Positions 58,660 to 64,000 of a DNA stretch of 64,000 bases are shown in pieces (positions within the stretch are counted from its first letter, which is position 1; each line of letters begins with the position of its first letter). Source of the stretch: Sorex araneus (taxonomy: Eukaryota; Chordata; Mammalia; Eulipotyphla; Soricidae); NCBI RefSeq assembly GCF_027595985.1, contig NC_073311.1, forward strand, positions 32,829,557 through 32,893,556. The letters are read 5' to 3'. The translations under genes and the position numbers were made by a program. Below the pieces are notes generated by a model that searched no databases, was not told where the DNA came from, and saw only the letters and a list, made by a program, of their open reading frames with translations.

Positions 58660-59515
58660 AATCAGTCTCATCAAAAATTGACAAGAGATGAGCTGAAACT
58701 TCCTCAAAGAAGACATGCAGATGACCAATAGGTATATTTAAAAATGCTCTGCATCACTTACCAGAGAAATGCAAATAAGAACAACAATGAGATATCACCC
58801 AGTACCATAGAGACTGGCATTCACCAGAAAGAATAAAAACAACCATCACCGGCCAGATGTAGGGGAATGACACCTTCCTCAACTGCTGGTGAGAATGTTG
58901 TTTGGTTCAACCTTTATTAAAAACATTATGGACTATTCTTAAAAGACTAAGAATTAATCTTCCATATGACCCAGCAATTCCACTTCTTGGCATTTCTCCC
59001 AAGGGCCCAAAAACTATATTTTAAAAATACATCTGCATTCTTATTTACACTGAAGCTTTCATCACAATAGCCAAGATCTGGAAACAAAAGTGAAACTATG
59101 GTATGTATACACTGTGGAATACTACTGACCCTAAGAAAAGATAAAATCATGCATTTTGCAGCTAAGTGAATGGATGTGGAGAATGCAATGCTGAGTGACC
59201 GGAAGTCGGAAAGAGAGTTACAGATATCGAGTGATCTCTTTTTCTAAAGTGGGTTATTAAAAAAAGAAATGTAGTAAGGAAATAACAAATGCCAAAGGCA
59301 ACAGAACCTGTGACCTGATCTACCAAAGTGAGCTTATCACAGTAGGACAGGGTGGGAGTTGGATGAGAGGCAGAGAAGGTGACATGGAAACAGTGGTGGA
59401 GGAAAGCAAGACACCTTGGTGGAGGGTGAGGGTCTAGAACATGGTATACATGCAGCACTACAATTATTAGTATTGAAGATCATTATGACTAAAATAGGAT
59501 TTAAAAATTAGATGT
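58660..59515 (+). mobile_element. Old L1 3' fragment in LUM intron 2
   Basis: Degenerate ORF2 C-terminus and 3' UTR: recognisable are the CTCAAAGAAGACATGCAGATG and GACCCAGCAATTCCACTTCT type L1 segments, then CAATAGCCAAGATCTGGAAAC. No open frame survives. Confidence 0.8.
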
Positions 59516-60278
59516 TCTTGACATTATGCTTTTCATCTCAGCTTGTCAGACCCTGTTATGTTTCTCCCATCTGTCTCCCACTGGCTATATTGTTTAATTT
59601 ATAGTGTCAGGCATGGTCTTATATCATGAAGTGATCCTGATATGTATCTCTCCCCCTTCTTGTCTGAGACAAAGTGCTCTAGTGACTAACCTCTTACCCA
59701 TTGTGAATAATTTGAGCCCTCAAAAATCTTAAATTGCATTAACAAAATTTCATTTTGACCTGAATGTCTTCTCTTCCAAGCACAAATGTTTATAGTATGG
59801 AAACATGTACTTAAAATAGTGAATTTTCTACTAAAACCAACTTTAATGGTTCAGTTCTAATGAGTTAGTGTATTATATGATATGATGAATAAATTTTGCA
59901 GGCATAAAAATATATTGTGACATTTTAGAGTTGGGATTCAAGATCTCCACGATGATATTCTCAGCCATACTAGAAGTTATGTAAATAGCTTCAAAGCTAC
60001 AAGTATCATGTCTACAAGGCATATAATCTTTTTGTCTGTTAGAGGTATCAATGTCCTTATCCAACATGGCACAGGAACCAACTTTCATAACATAAAGACG
60101 TTCAAATTCAATAAACTATTGTGCAGATAAAATTGCTTTGTGTGTAAATCAATATTTCCCATTTAATTTTTCATTTAAGATGTCTTATCCATGACTAATA
60201 AGTTTCTTTATTGCCAAGCTCTATTAAATGACTTGTAGAATGGTGAAAATCAATTTCCCATTTATTTAAATTAAAAAG
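59516..60278 (-). other. LUM: LUM intron 2, unique sequence
   Basis: No repeat or exon-like sequence recognised between the L1 fragment and the microsatellite-tailed SINE. Confidence 0.55.
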
Positions 60279-60287
60279 ATGTCCCAG

Positions 60288-60443
60288 GGGCCTGGAGCAA
60301 TAGCACAGCAGGTAGGGCATTTGCATTGGATGTGGCTGACCCAGGTTCAATTCCCAGCATCCCATGTGGTTCCCTGAACATCACCAGGAGTAATTCCTGA
60401 GTGAAGAGCCAGGAGTAACCCCTGTGCATTGCTGGGTGTGAAC

Positions 60444-60541
<98 letters not shown>

Positions 60542-60656
60542 GAAGGAAGGAAGGAAGGAAGGAAGGAAGGAAGGAAGGAAGGAAGGAAGGAAGGAAGGAA
60601 GGAAGGAAGGAAGGAAGGAAGGAAGGAAGGAAGGAAGGGAAGAAAGAAAGAAAGAA
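60288..60656 (+). mobile_element. tRNA-derived SINE with a tail grown into (GAAA)n(GGAA)n
   Basis: ATGTCCCAG duplicates (60279-60287, 60657-60665) enclose the SINE body (60288-60443) and about 210 bp of GAAA then GGAA repeats (60447-60656). The microsatellite is therefore the expanded SINE tail. Lies in LUM intron 2. Confidence 0.88.
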
Positions 60657-61443
60657 ATGTCCCAGAAGACAAGCAGAAAAAAGAAGAATATATAAAGAGT
60701 TCAAGTGGATCAAATGAAATACTCATCCAAAAGTTAAGGCAAGAAAGTAAAATAAGGCAGCCAGAGAAAGGAAGGCAGGGTTATGAAAAAATCAAATGAG
60801 AAAAAGAGTGGTGTGGAAAAGAAAGGGAAATCGGTAATGCTATTATTAAAACTGTTTCAAATCCTCATCACGTAGCTTCATTCCTTAATTTTTCCCATAG
60901 TTCTTATAGGACAAATGTGTGAACAACCATATATACCACCATAATATAGATTATAGAAATAAGTCTAGGCCACAAAGGCCAAGTAACATATTGAGATTCA
61001 AGTAAAGAAATAAGAGAATAGTATGAGAATATAAAGGCTGTGCTACAGATAGGGAAGAGTAATACTTGAATCCTTCTTGAATCTGTTCCTCTTCCAATCT
61101 TCTCCCTCAGCTAAGTTTTCCAATAAGTGAATGAAGCGTACCAACTGAAGTTATGAAGAAGAAGGCAAATAACAATAACATGACAGGGTTGATTTGCCCA
61201 GAGTACTAAATTTGAATAGATTAATGTTTACATTTTAAATCATCATGGTTTCTTGTCTGAACACTTCAGATGTTGGATATGTCACTGAGTTAGAACTATT
61301 AACTTCTCTTTATTTGAATGGCAGGGATATTTGTTTGACATTTTTCATTCAAGTTTTAAAATTAAGTCAAGCGTAGACATTGTTTTGCACAAATTACGTT
61401 TAAAATGGGTAGAAACATCAATCACAGGCACAGTTTTACTTAC

Positions 61444-62327
61444 TTTCAATTTCGTTGACCTCTAGGTAATAGTTTTCGAGGTTTTCATTAACAGATGGTA
61501 TGTTTTTGAGCTTGTTATATGAGAGATCCAACTCTAGCAGTGATGACACATTGAAAGTATTTCCAGGTATTCCACCATCAGCCAGTTCATTATGGGATAA
61601 ACGAAGATACTGTAGCCCATTAAATTTCTTGAAATACTCATCAGGGATGTTGCTGATCTTATTGTTGTCTAAATAGAGAGTTAGGATGGATACTGGGAGA
61701 CCTGAAGGTAGTTTTGCCATCTGATTGAAGCTCAAGTCAAGGTACTCAAGTGACTTCAGCCCTTTGAGTGCTGCTGAAACAGCATCTTCTTTCAGCTGGT
61801 TGTGTTGAAGGTGGATTAAGGACAGATTTACTAGTCCCTCAAAGGAGCCAAGCTTGGTGATCTTGTTATGAGTAAGCTGCAGGTCCTCCAGTGACTTGGG
61901 AAGTGGGCCCACAGACTCTGTCAGATTGTTGAAATTGATGTGAAGCTTCTTCAGTTGCTTGAGTTTAGAGAAAACTTTACCTTTTATCTTGGAGTTTTCT
62001 AGACGGTTATTGTCTAGAATAAGCCACTGCAGATCAGTTACATTTTCAAAGGCTTTTTCATCAATGTGGTCAATCTGATTATTCCTTAGGTAAAGATACT
62101 TGATTCCTGAAGGCACCATTGGCACACTTTTCAATTTCAGATTATCACAATACATGGCTGTTGGATAGTTAAAAGGACAGTCACATTCTGGTACACAGTC
62201 TGGTGATGAGGGCCCATAAATTGACAAGGGGGCGGCATAGTAATCATAGTACTGGCTGCTGGCACCACTTATCAGTGCCAAAAGCAGAGTAACCACACAT
62301 ATATTTGTTTTGGGCATTTTTTGAATC
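61444..62327 (-). CDS. LUM: Lumican, coding exon 2 (residues 1-291 plus first base of codon 292)
   Basis: Lumican is a secreted keratan-sulfate class II SLRP that regulates collagen fibrillogenesis in cornea, skin and tendon. The exon starts at 62327 after TTGTACAG; the first in-frame ATG is at 62315-62317 (MPKTNICVV...). Features: signal peptide about residues 1-21, then QYYDYY (expected N-terminal Gln with sulfatable tyrosines), cysteine cluster C41-x3-C45-x-C47-x9-C57, and LRRs from about residue 70. Sequons are N92 (NVT), N131 (NLT), N164 (NLS) and N256 (NVS), each four residues later than the human positions I recall. The segment IKYLYLRNNQIDHIDEKAF matches human lumican from memory. The exon ends at 61444 with donor A|GTAAGT, phase 1, as in KERA. 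The longer reading starting at 62335 would begin with TTG inside the intron and is not the start. The initiator appears shifted relative to human and mouse (see findings). Confidence 0.97.
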
Positions 62328-62770
62328 CTGTACAAAATAGAAACAAAGCATTTTAAAATAACATACTTTTAGGAAAAGAAAATTCTTTTTGTAATTTTTA
62401 ATGTACACAGAGAGGTGAAAGATCATTACAGAGCAGTATAGTGTGTTCAATAGTAATAACATTTTTAATTTAAATACAAAACTAATTATATAGGTTTGCA
62501 ATTTGTGTTTCAAGATTAATTGCTGCACCCTTCTGGGAAAGTCATACCTATTTTCTTTTGTCATAGTCTTTAAGTGCTACCCTGTAAGAGGTTTCTGAAG
62601 AGGTTTCTCTAAGAATCCTAGTTCAAATCACCCATCAAAATCCAAATACATGAACAAGAAGACATGAGGACAATTATAAACAGTACATCCTACCATATCA
62701 TTCAGTATCATTAAAATGGTTTTTCTTCTGTTTGGCCTGGAACAAAGCTGGGGCCGTGTGTGTGTATGTA

Positions 62771-62807
<37 letters not shown>

Positions 62808-64000
62808 CTGAGACAGAGACAGACATTCCTTTAACAGCATCTGATTGATTTTTAAATTTTATTTTATTTTTAATAATGTAGGAGCACTAATATTTATTCA
62901 GACATTGATTAAGCTGATTGAATTGGGCATGAACTCCACCTGTTTATTGTCCATTCTAAAGAAGGGGAAGATAATTTTCAGTAAAGGGATGGTTAAATGA
63001 TATTGCTTTAGCTTTTGTTTAATGTTTCATTATTTTAAGTACATTACAATGTACTTATAAGTCACAAACACTAAAAGTTTTAAATTTAGAGATCCAACTG
63101 GTAGAGAAAGATATTATTTTATTAGTCTTAAATTAAAGTTGTCCTCTTTTTCTATTAGCTCAGAAGTTCTCTGCATTCTTCATGCCTAAATTTAGAAGCA
63201 TGATTCACTTAGCTGGATTATTTTGCTTTCACAGAACGAAGTGGAAGAGAGGTAGAAATTGACAAAAAAAAAATCTGCTTTAAATAATGGCATTAGAGGC
63301 CAAATAGGAAGAATAATAGAATAGAATATTGAGGATATACACCAAAATTATTTTTATTAGTGATTTTAAATATGTTCAAAAAAATATGTTCAATAAAGCA
63401 TATTACAATTTCTTGGAAGAAATACAGAATCAGCAATTTATGAAAAGGAAAATAAAACATAAGTATTAAACTTCAGTAAAATTAAGAATTTTGATGAAAA
63501 AATTGGTAACCCTGGTAGGGAAATGAGTGTAGAGCAAGTCCCACATTCCAATAGAAACCATTAGATATTACATATTTCTATCATATTTGGTACAATATTT
63601 TGGAGGTAGATATTTTGGGCTAAGTAGTGTTTCTTTTAATATCAGAAATTTTATCTAGAAATTAAAAGGCACTTTATTTTAGCAGAAGAAACACCCAAAA
63701 AGTGTTTTTAGATATATTTTGATAGTTATTGTAACGTAATACGATTCTGAATAATCACCTAGATTATGATGGAATAATTTAATTTAGTAGGCAGGGACTT
63801 GTCCTTGAAATAATTTCTGGTGGTAATGTAATAACTAGGATTCTCTATAGCCTACAGTGTGTTAATGTTGTAAAGAATATTTGTCTAGTTTCATCAGTAA
63901 GTTTCACCTTAGTTTGAGTACACACCAAAATAGACATGGTAACTATAAAGAGAATATTGAACAGTAATGAAAAACATGCTTTTCCAATTTATTTGCACCA
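62328..64000 (-). other. LUM: LUM intron 1 (partial), no exon 1 found
   Basis: AT-rich with one TG microsatellite. I looked on the minus strand for the end of the noncoding first exon as I remember it from human LUM and found no match, so exon 1 and the promoter probably lie beyond 64000. Confidence 0.55.
62755..62806. repeat. (TG)n microsatellite in LUM intron 1
   Basis: TG run with two early interruptions, about 430 bp upstream of the LUM exon 2 acceptor. Confidence 0.93.

Noticed and set aside
60447-60656. Regular repeat considered as a CRISPR-like array
   Set aside because: A simple tetranucleotide microsatellite without spacers; mammalian DNA.
60271-60726. 151-codon minus-strand frame with SFLP/SFFL repeats and an opposite KERKKERK frame
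   Set aside because: Translation of the GAAA/GGAA microsatellite.
62318-62335. Six extra N-terminal codons before lumican
   Set aside because: The first codon is TTG and lies across the exon 2 acceptor, so it is intronic.

Overview
The window is mammalian nuclear DNA, most likely from a shrew (family Soricidae, probably Sorex). Two lines of sequence evidence support this. First, two small leucine-rich proteoglycan genes, keratocan (KERA) and lumican (LUM), lie on the minus strand in the KERA-LUM order that I know from the human 12q21 EPYC-KERA-LUM-DCN cluster. Second, the spaces between them are filled with a tRNA-derived SINE whose head contains TAGCACAGCGGG (A box) and GGTTCGATTCC (B box) and whose tail reads GTGTGACCCAAAAAGC plus poly(A), which matches my memory of soricid SINEs. 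Species assignment is inference.

Layout: 1-1.8 kb is noncoding DNA beyond KERA. KERA coding exon 3 is at 2197-2369 and coding exon 2 at 7412-8308; they join in phase 1 to give a 353-residue protein. A possible noncoding first exon lies near 9.53-9.6 kb. From about 10 to 56.7 kb is the KERA-LUM intergenic region, with dozens of SINEs, an old antisense L1 (about 32.2-38.3 kb), a cluster of nested L1-derived insertions (42-48 kb) and one complete-length but broken L1 (49790-55395). LUM exon 3 is at 57394-57548 and exon 2 at 61444-62327, giving a 342-residue protein. The LUM noncoding first exon was not found and is probably past the right edge.

KERA and LUM are class II SLRPs: secreted extracellular-matrix proteins that carry keratan sulfate and organise collagen fibrils, best known from the corneal stroma. 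Both copies look intact: signal peptide, the C-x3-C-x-C-x9-C N-terminal cluster, LRRs, N-glycosylation sequons, and the paired cysteines of the C-terminal cap in the last exon. In LUM the usual mammalian initiator codon position reads ACA, and an ATG three codons upstream takes over.

The most interesting non-genic material is the retroposon population. (1) A roughly 550-730 bp composite element with a GTGA-rich, non-poly(A) tail has at least three copies with target-site duplications (TSDs). (2) A SINE with the ordinary tRNA-like head carries the same non-poly(A) tail. (3) Compact 'mini-L1' insertions join GC-rich 5' modules to an L1 3' module without ORFs. (4) An ORF1-only L1 is framed by its own TSD. 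(5) Three different tandem-monomer L1-type 5' regions occur within 8 kb. (6) One insertion looks chimeric, with two different retroposon ends inside a single TSD pair. Whether these families are already catalogued cannot be decided without a Dfam/Repbase search.
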